Source of the DNA: Chryseobacterium indologenes
GTDB lineage: Bacteria; Bacteroidota; Bacteroidia; Flavobacteriales; Weeksellaceae
Assembly: GCA_001013295.1 (NCBI GenBank)
Contig: LAZY01000044.1
Location: 1 to 64,000, forward strand
DNA length: 64,000 nucleotides
Direction: 5' to 3'
Shown here: in pieces, positions 1-8,497 of the stretch
Layout of the letters: each line of letters opens with the position of its first letter
How positions within the stretch are numbered: position 1 is the stretch's first letter
Notes under the pieces: generated by a model
What the model saw: only the letters and a program-made list of their open reading frames with translations
What the model was told of the DNA's origin: nothing
Database searches by the model: none
Translations under genes and position numbers: made by a program

Positions 1-144
1 AGATTAAAAACTTTAGACTACAGCTTAGAGGTGTAAAAGACAAAACTTTCTTTATCTTTAGATTAACCAAACTTTTTGCTTAGCCCCCAGATTTTGTGCT
101 TGATCCAATTTAAAGAATCAGTTTTCAAAAGGTATATAAAAGAA

Positions 145-175
145 AAAAGGAAAAGCCGACATTGCTTTTCCTTTT
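145..175 (-). terminator. Intrinsic terminator of the tRNA-Met gene
   Basis: A 12-bp stem (AAAAGGAAAAGC, 145-156, with GCTTTTCCTTTT, 164-175) is followed on the minus strand by a T-rich tail. It starts five bases beyond the tRNA 3' end, so it should end tRNA transcription. Confidence 0.75.
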
Positions 176-179
176 ATTG

Positions 180-253
180 TAGCGAAGACGGGAATTGAAC
201 CCGTGACCTCAGGGTTATGAATCCTGCGCTCTAACCAACTGAGCTACCTCGCC
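180..253 (-). tRNA. tRNA-Met (anticodon CAT)
   Basis: The reverse complement folds as a cloverleaf. The 5' acceptor GGCGAGG pairs with CTTCGCT followed by discriminator A. A D-arm AGCTCAGTTGGTTAGAGC is present. The anticodon loop TTCATAA carries CAT, and the T-arm contains GGTTCAATTCC. The 74-nt gene does not encode the 3' CCA, since ACAA follows, so CCA must be added after transcription. The paired first acceptor base (G1-T72) favours elongator over initiator tRNA, although a tRNA-Ile with modified CAU cannot be excluded by eye. Confidence 0.95.
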
Positions 254-265
254 GTTTTGGTGGTG

Positions 266-297
266 CAAATATATAAAAATATTCTTTACCTCCAAAA
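266..297 (-). promoter_or_regulatory. Consensus Bacteroidota promoter of tRNA-Met
   Basis: On the minus strand a -33 box TTTTG (rc of 293-297) and a -7 box TATATTTG (rc of 266-273) are separated by exactly 19 bp. This fits the TTTG-N17-19-TAnnTTTG consensus of Bacteroidota primary-sigma promoters. The predicted start is a few bases upstream of the mature tRNA 5' end at 253. Confidence 0.8.
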
Positions 298-1590
298 TTA
301 TTTTAACTTAAAATATTCTAAAACATCTCCAACATGATCTGGTTTGTTGATTATCTTATTGTTAGCATCTAAAATAAAATACGTGGGAGTTGCATGAACA
401 TTGTATGTATCTACGTAAGAACTGTTCCATCCTCTCAATTCTGAGTCATTGATCCAAGGAAATGCGGCAATCTTTTTAGTGTAAGAATTTTTATCCACAT
501 CTAAAGACAGGGCTACAACCTGAATATTTTTTGCTTTAAGCTCGTTGTACTTTTCCAAAAGTTTCGGAAGTTCACTTTCACAGTGTGAGCAGGTAGACGA
601 CCAGAAGATAATCACCTTTTTATCTGCTTTTACATCATGAAGAGATTTCGCCGTTGTATTGAGAGGTGACTGGAACTTATAATTAGGGAAAACAGCTCCC
701 ATTTCAATATTGGCATTAGACTTCAATGTAGAAGCCAGCCTGTCATTGATGGTACATTTAAGGTTCTTCGCCTGGGTCAGATATTTGTTTTTAAATTCAT
801 CCATCTGATAAACATCAAAAATATCGATCAGCTCTGATAGAACAGTCTGCCCTCTTGGAGTTTCTACTTTCAGACGATCCAGAAGTTTATCCACAGAACC
901 TGCAACGTTGGTATTTCCTCCTGAGTTCAGGTAAGCAACCAGGATCGGTCTCAATAATGATGAAGATTCAAGCATATCTCCGGATTTGTCCAGAAAGTTG
1001 ATTACTTCGTCCTGATTTATTTTTTTGGACGGATCGGATTGATTTCCCAAGAACTTGCTGTAATTCGTGTTGTAATAGGCTATAAACGGATGCTGTGCCG
1101 GGTCAATAGCTGCAGAAGTGCCGGAAAGTCTGTCAATCTCCGTTTTTAAGGCTTTTCCGAAGTCTGTATTGTCTTTATAATATTCTTTGATCTGAGCCAA
1201 TGCAGGCAGAATAAGTTCTTTTTTCTGAGAACCTTCCTGTTGTTTGCTCATCAGTTCATTAGCTTCATCCAGATAGATCACATCTTTCACTTTACTATTC
1301 TGAACATTCAGCTTAAAGTTTACATTTTTATTTTCGGAAATAAAGCTTACGGTATTATTGGAATCCGGGAAATAGACTTTCATCATTCCCACATAGTTGC
1401 TGGGATATTTGAATGTCCATGTACTGTTTTTACTTTGTTCTTTTGTAACAACAATATCTTTTGATCCGTTTAATGTATAGAGAATTGCATCTTTATCTTT
1501 AAAATCTGCCGGAGCCTGAATTGTGACTGTAAATTGAGCCTGCAATGCAAAAGCTGCTAAAAGCGCAGATAGTGTATAAATCTTTTTCAT
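298..1590 (-). CDS. TlpA-like thioredoxin-fold periplasmic protein
   Basis: A 430-residue exported protein. An N-terminal signal peptide (about residues 1-18, ending ALQAQ) is followed by a roughly 280-residue region of no recognised family. The C-terminal thioredoxin/AhpC-TSA fold has the active site C334-S-H-C337 inside IFWSSTCSHCESEL. A cis-Pro-like segment follows (HATPTYFILD, near 400-410). TlpA/ResA relatives reduce disulfides or thioethers of exported proteins, and Bacteroidota have many copies with long N-terminal domains like this one. The substrate is unknown. The stop codon abuts the -33 box of the downstream tRNA promoter. A terminator at 1606-1631 separates it from the gene upstream. 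Confidence 0.88.
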   Translation of the reverse strand: MKKIYTLSALLAAFALQAQFTVTIQAPADFKDKDAILYTLNGSKDIVVTKEQSKNSTWTFKYPSNYVGMMKVYFPDSNNTVSFISENKNVNFKLNVQNSKVKDVIYLDEANELMSKQQEGSQKKELILPALAQIKEYYKDNTDFGKALKTEIDRLSGTSAAIDPAQHPFIAYYNTNYSKFLGNQSDPSKKINQDEVINFLDKSGDMLESSSLLRPILVAYLNSGGNTNVAGSVDKLLDRLKVETPRGQTVLSELIDIFDVYQMDEFKNKYLTQAKNLKCTINDRLASTLKSNANIEMGAVFPNYKFQSPLNTTAKSLHDVKADKKVIIFWSSTCSHCESELPKLLEKYNELKAKNIQVVALSLDVDKNSYTKKIAAFPWINDSELRGWNSSYVDTYNVHATPTYFILDANNKIINKPDHVGDVLEYFKLK

Positions 1591-1605
1591 AGAGTAAAAA
1601 TAAAA

Positions 1606-1631
1606 AAACTCTCTGACTAATCAGAGAGTTT
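1606..1631 (-). terminator. Intrinsic terminator after the PID-CTERM-like gene
   Basis: A perfect 11-bp stem AAACTCTCTGA / TCAGAGAGTTT with a 4-nt loop is followed on the minus strand by a run of T. It lies between the stop at 1652 and the next start at 1590, so it ends the 3851-1652 transcription unit. Confidence 0.85.
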
Positions 1632-1651
1632 AATATTATTTTAATAAAATT

Positions 1652-1879
1652 TTATGCTTTTACGCTTTTGTATTTTTTAGTATAGAAGAAAATGAATGCG
1701 ATTGCTACAATTCCTAATACATATACATACATATCGATGGGTGATGCTGGAGCACCTGGTCCTCCACCTCCTGTTCCCGCTCTGCCTGCAGAATTAGGTG
1801 CAGGTGGGATTTCTTCTGCATATGCAAATGATATTACAAAAAGCAAAAGAGCCGATACTAGTTTATTTATAGTCTTCAT
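1652..1879 (-). CDS. Small PID-CTERM-like surface-sorted protein
   Basis: A 75-residue protein with a clear three-part layout. Residues 1-21 are a signal peptide ending AYA. Then comes a Pro/Gly-rich linker (AGTGGGGPGAPASP). The tail has the motif PID, one transmembrane helix (about YVLGIVAIAFIFF) and a basic end KKYKSVKA. This motif-helix-basic layout matches short C-terminal sorting signals (PEP-CTERM/PID-CTERM type) handled by exosortase-like or related enzymes; the processing enzyme here is an inference. It starts only 4 bases after the stop of the T9SS gene upstream, so the two are co-transcribed and probably related in function. Almost nothing is left of the protein after processing except the linker. 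Confidence 0.8.
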   Translation of the reverse strand: MKTINKLVSALLLFVISFAYAEEIPPAPNSAGRAGTGGGGPGAPASPIDMYVYVLGIVAIAFIFFYTKKYKSVKA

Positions 1880-1883
1880 ATTA

Positions 1884-3851
1884 TTATTTTAAGATTTTAG
1901 TGTTAACAATTACTCCTTTATCAGAAACCACTTTTACAACGTAAGAACTCTTCACTGAACCATCAAGTTCAATTACAAAATCTCTGGATGTATTTACTGC
2001 TTTCTTAGAGATAATAAGCTTACCACTCATATCATAAACTTCAATATCTGCTTTTTTCCAGCTTGGATCAAATCTAACGATATAGTTGCTAACTGCAGGG
2101 TTATAAACAACCGCAGTTTTAGACACTGCACTAGTCTCTTTAGTGATCAGAGTACCTTTACTTGGCTCTCCGTAATATAAATTATAAGTCTTAGAGCTTA
2201 CAGGAATCACAGCTCCTTGTTTAGCTTCTTCTGCGTTTCCGTTAGAAGACATATAATAGAAACCAGTTCCTGAAGACAACTGATGTACTCCTGCAGGAAT
2301 CAATTCAGCATTCTCTCTGATTTCAAATTTATAAGATGTTATTCTCTGGCTTGCCGTACCGTAATCGAAGTTATCCATTACGATATTTTTCCCTAAGAAG
2401 TTATTTTCATTAGCTTCATTAATGTATAACAGATACTGTCCTGCATAATTAGGATCCTGTCCTCCGGTTAAAGCTTCTTCATAGGTAACAAGGCTATTGC
2501 TTTTATCTGTAGCTGCCTGTACTGAGGTATCATTAGAAATCTGGTGACCTGTAGTAGCGTTTGGAGTCACTACATAATATGCTCTTGCTACTTCATTACC
2601 ATTGGCATCTAAACCAATCACTCCTAATTGTTTTACAGTTCCGCTAGTCGTCTTTTTAACTGCAGATTTGTTAGCTGTTACACTATAATCTACACCAGCT
2701 GCTCTGGCTGTACCGTTAAATCTTCTAAGGGTGTTAAAATTCAAAGTTTGGGGAGAGTTATCTCTTAACTTCATAATGAAGACTCCCATTGGTTTTACGA
2801 CCAAATTATTAACGTCCCCAATAGGAATATGTGAATTCACATCAAAAGTCATCGTAAGCGGGTTGGTAAATGTACTTCCTACTCCGTTTACATATTGTAC
2901 TTCTCCTGGTGAATACTGAACTCCCCAGATATTGGAAATGGCGTTACCATCACTTACTCCACCTTCATCATATCCGATTCTTGACAAATCGATGTTGGTT
3001 AAGAAAGGGTTTCCAAATTCGTAGATGTTTTTACCAAAGGTTCCCGCCCAAAGACTGTTGGTTTCTTCAAACTGGTCCCAAAGATAGGTGTTATATTTTT
3101 CGTTATACCCATTCTTATTAGTACCGTTCGCACCAAAATCAATATTGGCACCAGCATTTGTCAGGTTAGCAGTAGCTAAAGTAGAATAAGGTTTACCGTT
3201 AATTGAATAAACCCCGCTGGCAGCAGGAGGATTACTAAGATCTAAATTATTACCTTTTGATCCCAGCATATAATAACCATGGGCTGTAGCCACACCCGTA
3301 GTTGATGCAACAGGTTTGGTATCTGAAACAACAGAAGCATTATTCCACATTAAGATTTCATTTTTAGAATATCTTGTTCCTGTGAAAGTTTTGTTAAGTT
3401 CTCCAGAAAGGGATGATAATACCTTTTCATTGAAAGGCAAAGCAATCTGTTGGTAAAAATCACCATTACCATGTTTGGCATTTCGGTATTCTTTAGTTAC
3501 AATACCAGTAACGTTGGATTGGGATAATCCATCGATGTAAAGCTGTCCGTAAGTAGAAGTAGCATACGAGCCAGGAGTATTCATCTTTAAAACGATATTG
3601 TTACCAGTGGTTTTATCTGCACCGCCGGCATCAATTGTTTTAAAGGCATCCGCGCCTGTTCCTACAACCATTACGTTCCCATGTACTTCCACTAGACCAT
3701 TGTCTCTTGTTTGTACACCGCCACCGCTATAAACTAGGGTGCCTTCGCTCACATACATATTAGCGTTAGAGTCTACGTGACATAAAACATTCTGCGCCTG
3801 AACAGAATAGCTAACGGCTAAAAGACCTATAGCAAATAAACTTTTTCTCAT
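1884..3851 (-). CDS. Large secreted protein with T9SS type A-like C-terminal domain
   Basis: A 655-residue protein with a signal peptide (1-19, ending VQAQ). A long Gly/Asn/Ser/Thr-rich region predicted to be beta-rich follows, with no enzymatic motif I recognise. The last about 70 residues contain EVYDMSGKLI and end VVSDKGVIVNTKILK, which is typical of T9SS type A sorting domains. It should therefore cross the outer membrane through T9SS and be anchored or released at the surface. It looks like a surface or adhesin-type protein. It is the first gene of a two-gene operon with the PID-CTERM-like protein. A TACCTTTG -7 box lies about 40 bp upstream of the start. Confidence 0.82.
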   Translation of the reverse strand: MRKSLFAIGLLAVSYSVQAQNVLCHVDSNANMYVSEGTLVYSGGGVQTRDNGLVEVHGNVMVVGTGADAFKTIDAGGADKTTGNNIVLKMNTPGSYATSTYGQLYIDGLSQSNVTGIVTKEYRNAKHGNGDFYQQIALPFNEKVLSSLSGELNKTFTGTRYSKNEILMWNNASVVSDTKPVASTTGVATAHGYYMLGSKGNNLDLSNPPAASGVYSINGKPYSTLATANLTNAGANIDFGANGTNKNGYNEKYNTYLWDQFEETNSLWAGTFGKNIYEFGNPFLTNIDLSRIGYDEGGVSDGNAISNIWGVQYSPGEVQYVNGVGSTFTNPLTMTFDVNSHIPIGDVNNLVVKPMGVFIMKLRDNSPQTLNFNTLRRFNGTARAAGVDYSVTANKSAVKKTTSGTVKQLGVIGLDANGNEVARAYYVVTPNATTGHQISNDTSVQAATDKSNSLVTYEEALTGGQDPNYAGQYLLYINEANENNFLGKNIVMDNFDYGTASQRITSYKFEIRENAELIPAGVHQLSSGTGFYYMSSNGNAEEAKQGAVIPVSSKTYNLYYGEPSKGTLITKETSAVSKTAVVYNPAVSNYIVRFDPSWKKADIEVYDMSGKLIISKKAVNTSRDFVIELDGSVKSSYVVKVVSDKGVIVNTKILK

Positions 3852-3889
3852 TGTATAAATTATTTGTGTGTTAATACAATCTTCACCCG

Positions 3890-3897
3890 CAAAGGTA
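3890..3897 (-). promoter_or_regulatory. -7 promoter element of the T9SS gene
   Basis: TACCTTTG on the minus strand matches TAnnTTTG and lies 38 bp before the start at 3851. No clear TTTG is seen 17-19 bp upstream, only T-rich DNA, so the promoter is half supported. Confidence 0.45.
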
Positions 3898-3925
3898 TTA
3901 TTTTTTTCTTTAAAAAAAAAACTTT

Positions 3926-5113
3926 TTATCTATTAATCAAAATATTATCTTCCGTCAAGGTAATTTTTTTCTCCTCTCCTATTGAAAACATATAGTCTTC
4001 CAAAACCTTTTCTGTAGTACCTCTCAGACCTCTTGCCCCCAAACCTTTTTCAATAGTTTCTTCAACGATTCTTTCAATAGCTCCGTCTGTCATTACCAAA
4101 TCTGTGCCATCCATTTTGAATAACTCCACAAATTGATTCACAATTGAATTTTTAGGCTCTTTCATGATTCTTACCAGCGTTTCTTTTGTAAGCTTGTCCA
4201 GATAAGTAATGATCGGAAATCTTCCTAAAAGTTCAGGAATCAATCCAAAAGAACGAAGGTCGATCGCATTGATATTTGTTAAAATATATTCGTCTTCGTC
4301 TGTTTTATTTATTTTTTCAGAACTGAAACCAATCGCCTGCTTATTCATTCTTCTCTCGATGATTTCCTTGATTCCGTCAAAAGCTCCTCCGGCAATGAAC
4401 AGGATGTTCTGGGTATTGACCTGAATATATTTCTGATCCGGGTGCTTTCTTCCTCCCTGTGGTGGTACATTAACGATGCTTCCTTCCAAAAGCTTCAACA
4501 GTCCCTGCTGTACTCCTTCTCCGGAAACATCTCTGGTAATACTCGGATTATCTGATTTTCTTGCAATTTTATCAATCTCGTCAATGAAAACAATCCCTTT
4601 TTCTGCTTTTTCTACATCATAATCTGCTACCATCAGTAGTCTTGAAAGGATACTTTCAACATCTTCACCTACATATCCGGCTTCTGTCAGAATGGTAGCG
4701 TCTACGATACAGAAAGGTACATTAAGCTCTCTGGCGATGGTTTTGGCCAACAGGGTTTTTCCTGTTCCCGTCTCCCCTATCATGATGATATTAGATTTCT
4801 CGAGCTCTACTTCTCTGTTTTCGTCCTGAGCATGAAGCAATCTTTTATAATGATTATATACTGCTATTGAAAGCTGCTTTTTAGCCTGATCCTGTCCTAT
4901 TACATACTGATCAAGAAATTCTTTGATCTCTTTTGGCTTTTTAAGCTCTTCCATACTGTCTGCAGGAGAATATCCTGTTTTGGAGGCACCATCTTTCACG
5001 ATTGCATGGGCCTGCTCTATACAATTTTCACAAATAAAACCGTTCTGCCCAGAGATCAGCATCTGTACTTCACTTCTTTTTCTGCCGCAGAAAGAACATT
5101 GGTTAGAATTCAT
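3926..5113 (-). CDS. clpX: ATP-dependent Clp protease ATP-binding subunit ClpX
   Basis: A 395-residue AAA+ unfoldase that feeds substrates to ClpP. The N-terminal zinc-binding domain has C6, C9, C28 and C31. The AAA+ core shows Walker A GETGTGKT, Walker B IVFIDEID and the LGRFP box. The IGF loop (QAIGFSS) that docks on ClpP is present, so this is a protease partner and not a free chaperone. Length is close to other ClpX proteins. No clpP is in the window. A strong terminator-like hairpin lies just upstream (5139-5173), so transcription should start within the roughly 25-bp AT-rich gap or read through from the HIT gene. Confidence 0.97.
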   Translation of the reverse strand: MNSNQCSFCGRKRSEVQMLISGQNGFICENCIEQAHAIVKDGASKTGYSPADSMEELKKPKEIKEFLDQYVIGQDQAKKQLSIAVYNHYKRLLHAQDENREVELEKSNIIMIGETGTGKTLLAKTIARELNVPFCIVDATILTEAGYVGEDVESILSRLLMVADYDVEKAEKGIVFIDEIDKIARKSDNPSITRDVSGEGVQQGLLKLLEGSIVNVPPQGGRKHPDQKYIQVNTQNILFIAGGAFDGIKEIIERRMNKQAIGFSSEKINKTDEDEYILTNINAIDLRSFGLIPELLGRFPIITYLDKLTKETLVRIMKEPKNSIVNQFVELFKMDGTDLVMTDGAIERIVEETIEKGLGARGLRGTTEKVLEDYMFSIGEEKKITLTEDNILINR

Positions 5114-5138
5114 ATTATTATATATATGTATATGTTAA

Positions 5139-5173
5139 AGAAAATCGTAAAAAATTACTTTTTACGATTTTCT
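5139..5173. terminator. Bidirectional hairpin between the HIT gene and clpX
   Basis: AGAAAATCGTAAA (5139-5151) pairs perfectly with TTTACGATTTTCT (5161-5173) across a 9-nt loop. It lies between the HIT gene stop (5179) and the clpX start (5113) and acts as a terminator for the HIT gene. Confidence 0.7.
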
Positions 5174-5178
5174 GGTTT

Positions 5179-5568
5179 TTAAGAATTAATAATTGAGTTT
5201 TGAATCTCTGTATATTCTTCGTTCGTTAATTTTAATCTTTCATTTCTGAAGTTCATGTCTTCCATCTTGTTCAAAGGGATAAGATGAATATGAGCATGAG
5301 GAACTTCCAGTCCCACTACCGCTACTCCTACTCTTACACATGGAATTGCAGTTTTGATCTTCTTGGCCACCTCTTGGGCAAATCCCCAAAGGTTTTTGTA
5401 TTCTTCACTTTCAAGATCAAAAATCAAATCCACTTCTTTTTTCGGAACTACCAAAGTATGTCCTTTCACCAGCGGCATTGCATCTAAGAAAGCTATAAAG
5501 TCTTCGTTTTCTGCAATTTTATACGAGGGAATTTCGCCATTGATGATTTTTGTGAATATAGTGCTCAT
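5179..5568 (-). CDS. HIT family nucleotide hydrolase/transferase
   Basis: A 129-residue protein with the histidine triad motif HAHIHLIP near residues 95-102. The family N-terminus TIFTKIINGEIPSYKI and the segment GHTLVVPKKEVD are also typical. HIT proteins of this Hint branch hydrolyse nucleoside phosphoramidates or adenylates; the natural substrate is rarely known. It lies 60 bp downstream of greA on the same strand. That greA-HIT pairing is common in Bacteroidota, so the two are probably one operon. Confidence 0.92.
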   Translation of the reverse strand: MSTIFTKIINGEIPSYKIAENEDFIAFLDAMPLVKGHTLVVPKKEVDLIFDLESEEYKNLWGFAQEVAKKIKTAIPCVRVGVAVVGLEVPHAHIHLIPLNKMEDMNFRNERLKLTNEEYTEIQNSIINS

Positions 5569-5628
5569 TTTTTTAGAAGTTAGAGGTTAGATAATCAGAA
5601 GTTTTTAGAAATAGAAAGGGGTATCAGA

Positions 5629-6099
5629 CTATAGAGAGATGTCTAATACTTCAAAAGAAAGCTTGTTTCCGTTCGGTAAAGTGATTTCCGCAGTTTCGCC
5701 GATAGCTTTTCCTAACAGTCCTTTTGCGATTGGGGTATTAACAGAAATTTTTCCTGTTTTAAGGTCACTTTCGTTATCCGGTACCAATTTAAATACCTGC
5801 TCTTGTTTAGTCGCATTGTTTTTAAGCTTCACCGTTGTAAGGATAGAAACTTTTGACGTATCTAATTGGCTTTCATCTATAATTTTAGAAGTAGAAATAA
5901 CATCTTTCAGCTTAGAAATTCTCATTTCAAGCATTCCCTGAGCCTCTTTAGCCGCATCGTATTCTGCATTTTCAGACAAATCACCTTTGTCTCTTGCTTC
6001 TGCGATCTGCTGAGTAATTTTTGGTCTCTCTACAGTTTCCAACTGTTCCAGCTCAGCTTTCATTTTATCCAGGCCCTCCTTAGTTACATAGCTTGCCAT
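5629..6099 (-). CDS. greA: Transcription elongation factor GreA
   Basis: A 156-residue protein that stimulates transcript cleavage by backtracked RNA polymerase. An N-terminal antiparallel coiled coil (about 1-75) carries the acidic tip in GDLSENAEYDAAKE. The C-terminal FKBP-like domain includes SVNTPIAKGLLGKAIGE. I chose the ATG at 6099 (MASYVTKEGL). An in-frame TTG three codons upstream would add residues not seen in the family. It is followed by the HIT gene. Confidence 0.96.
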   Translation of the reverse strand: MASYVTKEGLDKMKAELEQLETVERPKITQQIAEARDKGDLSENAEYDAAKEAQGMLEMRISKLKDVISTSKIIDESQLDTSKVSILTTVKLKNNATKQEQVFKLVPDNESDLKTGKISVNTPIAKGLLGKAIGETAEITLPNGNKLSFEVLDISL

Positions 6100-6208
6100 A
6101 ATTTTCAAAATTTAGTTTTAGTATAAAAAAATAATCCGACATTTGCCGGACAATGTTTTCGTGTTGTAATCGTTTAATTTTTACAAATATATAAAAATTT
6201 AAATTGAA

Positions 6209-6667
6209 ATGAAAAAAACTTTTTCAATCCTATTTATTTTCAGCTTACTGATTTTCAGTAATTTATCTATAAAGTCATGTGGAAGTAGAGAAGATACAGT
6301 GAACTGCTTTCCCAATAGCCCGATCAATGTAACTATCAATCTGAATACGATGCCTGTCTATAATTCTTTGAACTATGACAATGGCTGGACCTACGTCAAC
6401 GAACAGCAATCCGGAACAAGAGGCCTGATCATCGTAAGAGTGGGAAACGGATTCAAAGTATATGACCGCAATGCTCCCCATATATGCCCGGATAATGATA
6501 CAACCCTTGAGGTGAAAGACAATATCGCCATTATATGCCCAAAGGATGGTACGCGATGGATCTTAAGAACCGGACAGCCGGAGTCAGGTTCCAAAACTTC
6601 TCTCCCACCCAAAACCTATCCGTACAATTACGATCAGGTAAGCAAAACTTTAACTGTTTATTATTAG
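6209..6667 (+). CDS. Exported Rieske-like protein with altered cluster ligands
   Basis: A 152-residue protein with a hydrophobic export signal (about 1-23) ending IKSC at C24, a poor lipobox that may still be lipidated. The C-terminal half resembles small Rieske-fold proteins of Bacteroidota: VYDRNAPH, then IICPKDGTRW, then a Gly/Pro-rich loop before PKTYPYNYD. In a true Rieske site the two loops read CxH and CxxH. Here they read A89-P-H91 and C110-P-K-D113, so one Cys and one His appear to be replaced, and it probably does not hold a normal 2Fe-2S cluster. It lies 8 bp before dtd, so the two are co-transcribed. The family assignment is tentative. Confidence 0.55.
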   Translation: MKKTFSILFIFSLLIFSNLSIKSCGSREDTVNCFPNSPINVTINLNTMPVYNSLNYDNGWTYVNEQQSGTRGLIIVRVGNGFKVYDRNAPHICPDNDTTLEVKDNIAIICPKDGTRWILRTGQPESGSKTSLPPKTYPYNYDQVSKTLTVYY

Positions 6668-6675
6668 AATAAGAA

Positions 6676-7128
6676 ATGAAAATCGTTATACAGAGAGTCT
6701 CTGAAGCCAGTGTAAAAGTAGACGGAAAAATTGTAGGTGAAATCGGGAAAGGATTAATGCTGCTGGTAGGTATTGATGAAAATGATGAAAAGGCAGACGC
6801 AGACTGGCTGGTACAAAAAATACTGAACCTCAGAATTTTCGGGGATGAAGATGATAAACTTAATCTTTCTGTAAAAGATATTTCAGGAGAGATCCTCTGC
6901 ATCAGCCAGTTTACCCTGATTGCGGATTATAAAAAAGGAAACCGCCCTTCGTTCATCAAAGCCGCCAAACCTGATAAAGCGGTTCCTCTATTTGATTATT
7001 TTAAAGAGGAAATGGCCAACAAATCCGGACTTAAAACTGAAAGCGGAATCTTCGGAGCGGATATGAAAGTCGCCCTAGTGAATGACGGACCTGTGACTAT
7101 TGTAATGGATTCTATTACAAAGAGCTAA
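6676..7128 (+). CDS. dtd: D-aminoacyl-tRNA deacylase
   Basis: A 150-residue cytoplasmic enzyme that hydrolyses the ester between D-amino acids (or glycine) and tRNA. The family start MKIVIQRVSEASV, the substrate-binding SQFTL motif (about residues 78-82) and the C-terminal GPVTI motif are all present at the usual length of about 150. It lies 8 bp after the Rieske-like gene and 26 bp before a serine hydrolase gene, so it sits in the middle of a short operon. Confidence 0.97.
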   Translation: MKIVIQRVSEASVKVDGKIVGEIGKGLMLLVGIDENDEKADADWLVQKILNLRIFGDEDDKLNLSVKDISGEILCISQFTLIADYKKGNRPSFIKAAKPDKAVPLFDYFKEEMANKSGLKTESGIFGADMKVALVNDGPVTIVMDSITKS

Positions 7129-7154
7129 TCACAAAACAGAAAAAACAAGACCAT

Positions 7155-8282
7155 ATGCTCAAGAAACTTCAGTTAAAATCCCTGGCTCTAATCTTGTTCA
7201 GTACAGGACTTTTCTGTTCTGGCCAAAGCCGGGAGGAACTTTTAAAAATAAAACTGGACTCTGCATTTTCAACAGTTTTCCAGCCCAATAACCCTGGGGG
7301 TAGTATTCTGATCCAGCAGGGAAACAAAACTCTGTATGAAAATTCATTTGGGCTGGCTGACCTGAAGACAAAAGAAAAATTTACCCATAAGACGGTTTCA
7401 AATTTAGGTTCCATTTCCAAGACATTTGTTTCTTACGGAATTTTAATCCTACAGAATAGAAAAAAGCTCTCTGCGGATGACAAGCTTCTCACTTTTTTTC
7501 CGGATTTTAAAAACAGGAAAATAGCTTCGGCCATTACGCTTCAGCATCTTCTCACCCATACTTCCGGGCTTCCGGATCTCAGACATGTGGAAAAAGACAG
7601 TATATTTTATCTTACCGCAAAAGATGAAGAAAATTTTAAGCCCTTACAACTCGCCGATTCATTACACTTTGAGCCGGGGACGCAATATGAATATTCCAAT
7701 CCTGCTTATAATGGACTGGCATTGATTATTGAAAAGGCAGGCCACATGAAATGGCAGCGCTTTATTTCAGAAAATATATTCAAACCTTCTGGAATGAGAA
7801 ACAGTACCATCACGGATGGAAGCTTTCCCAACAAAAATGTAGCGCATGGTTATGTCCTGAAAGACAAAGTGTATCAGGAATATGACTATGGTGAATATCC
7901 GACATTTGCCGCTGCAGGTAATGGTGGGGTATGGAGCTCTATTGATGACCTTAAAAAATATATCTCCGCCATTCAAACCTGTAAGTTTGCAGACTGTACA
8001 AGCATTAAAGAATCCCAGACAGTCCGCAAGCCGGCAAACTGGAAGAGTGATAAACCTGCAGACCATACGGGTACCTGGTTTGTTCATCACGGCTTTTATT
8101 CCGATATAAAAACAGAAGAAAATGTACAGGTGATAGAGCATGCCGGAGATCAGGGAGGCTTTAAATCCCATTTACTAATGATCCCTGAAAAACAAATATC
8201 TATTATTTGGCTCACCAATAACAATGCATTTATTACCGGTCACATCCGGAGAATATTGCTTCAGCTGAAATATATCGACTAA
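7155..8282 (+). CDS. Serine hydrolase of the class C beta-lactamase/DD-peptidase fold
   Basis: A 375-residue protein with a signal peptide or hydrophobic leader (1-25, ending CSGQ, possibly lipidated at C22). The catalytic S-x-x-K lies in NLGSISKTF and the Y-x-N in YEYSNPAY. A third-motif HAGDQGGF appears near the C-terminus. The segment LLTHTSGLPDL is typical of this family. It could be an esterase, a DD-peptidase or a peptide hydrolase; beta-lactamase activity is not implied. It follows dtd by 26 bp and ends at a strong terminator (8286-8321). Confidence 0.88.
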   Translation: MLKKLQLKSLALILFSTGLFCSGQSREELLKIKLDSAFSTVFQPNNPGGSILIQQGNKTLYENSFGLADLKTKEKFTHKTVSNLGSISKTFVSYGILILQNRKKLSADDKLLTFFPDFKNRKIASAITLQHLLTHTSGLPDLRHVEKDSIFYLTAKDEENFKPLQLADSLHFEPGTQYEYSNPAYNGLALIIEKAGHMKWQRFISENIFKPSGMRNSTITDGSFPNKNVAHGYVLKDKVYQEYDYGEYPTFAAAGNGGVWSSIDDLKKYISAIQTCKFADCTSIKESQTVRKPANWKSDKPADHTGTWFVHHGFYSDIKTEENVQVIEHAGDQGGFKSHLLMIPEKQISIIWLTNNNAFITGHIRRILLQLKYID

Positions 8283-8285
8283 ATT

Positions 8286-8321
8286 AAAAACGTCTTTCAA
8301 AAGTATTGAAAGACGTTTTTT
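8286..8321 (+). terminator. Intrinsic terminator after the serine hydrolase
   Basis: A 15-bp perfect stem AAAAACGTCTTTCAA / TTGAAAGACGTTTTT with a 5-nt loop and a T tract starts four bases after the stop codon. Confidence 0.88.
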
Positions 8322-8448
8322 GTTGATCATCTTTTTAAGTTCAGTCATTTTTCTTTGCTACAAAAGGCCGGGAACCTTTCACCAGTCTGAAGTAAAAAAT
8401 ATTTTTCATTTAAATTCACAAAAACGTGATTTGTTTTCATTTTATTAT

Positions 8449-8456
8449 TATTTTTG
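8449..8456 (+). promoter_or_regulatory. -7 promoter element of the subtilase gene
   Basis: TATTTTTG matches TAnnTTTG, with TTTG at 8430-8433, only 15 bp upstream. Transcription would begin near 8463. This is downstream of the ATG at 8426 and so supports the start at 8498. Confidence 0.5.
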
Positions 8457-8497
8457 GTCTTATCCAAACTCATTCACAACCATTTAACAAAAATAAT

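Noticed and set aside
7155..8282. Serine hydrolase as a resistance beta-lactamase
   Set aside because: S-x-x-K and Y-x-N are shared with DD-peptidases and esterases, and no resistance context is seen, so no such claim is made.
8426..8497. Longer start for the subtilase at 8426
   Set aside because: It precedes the predicted transcription start and would put extra residues before a proper signal peptide.
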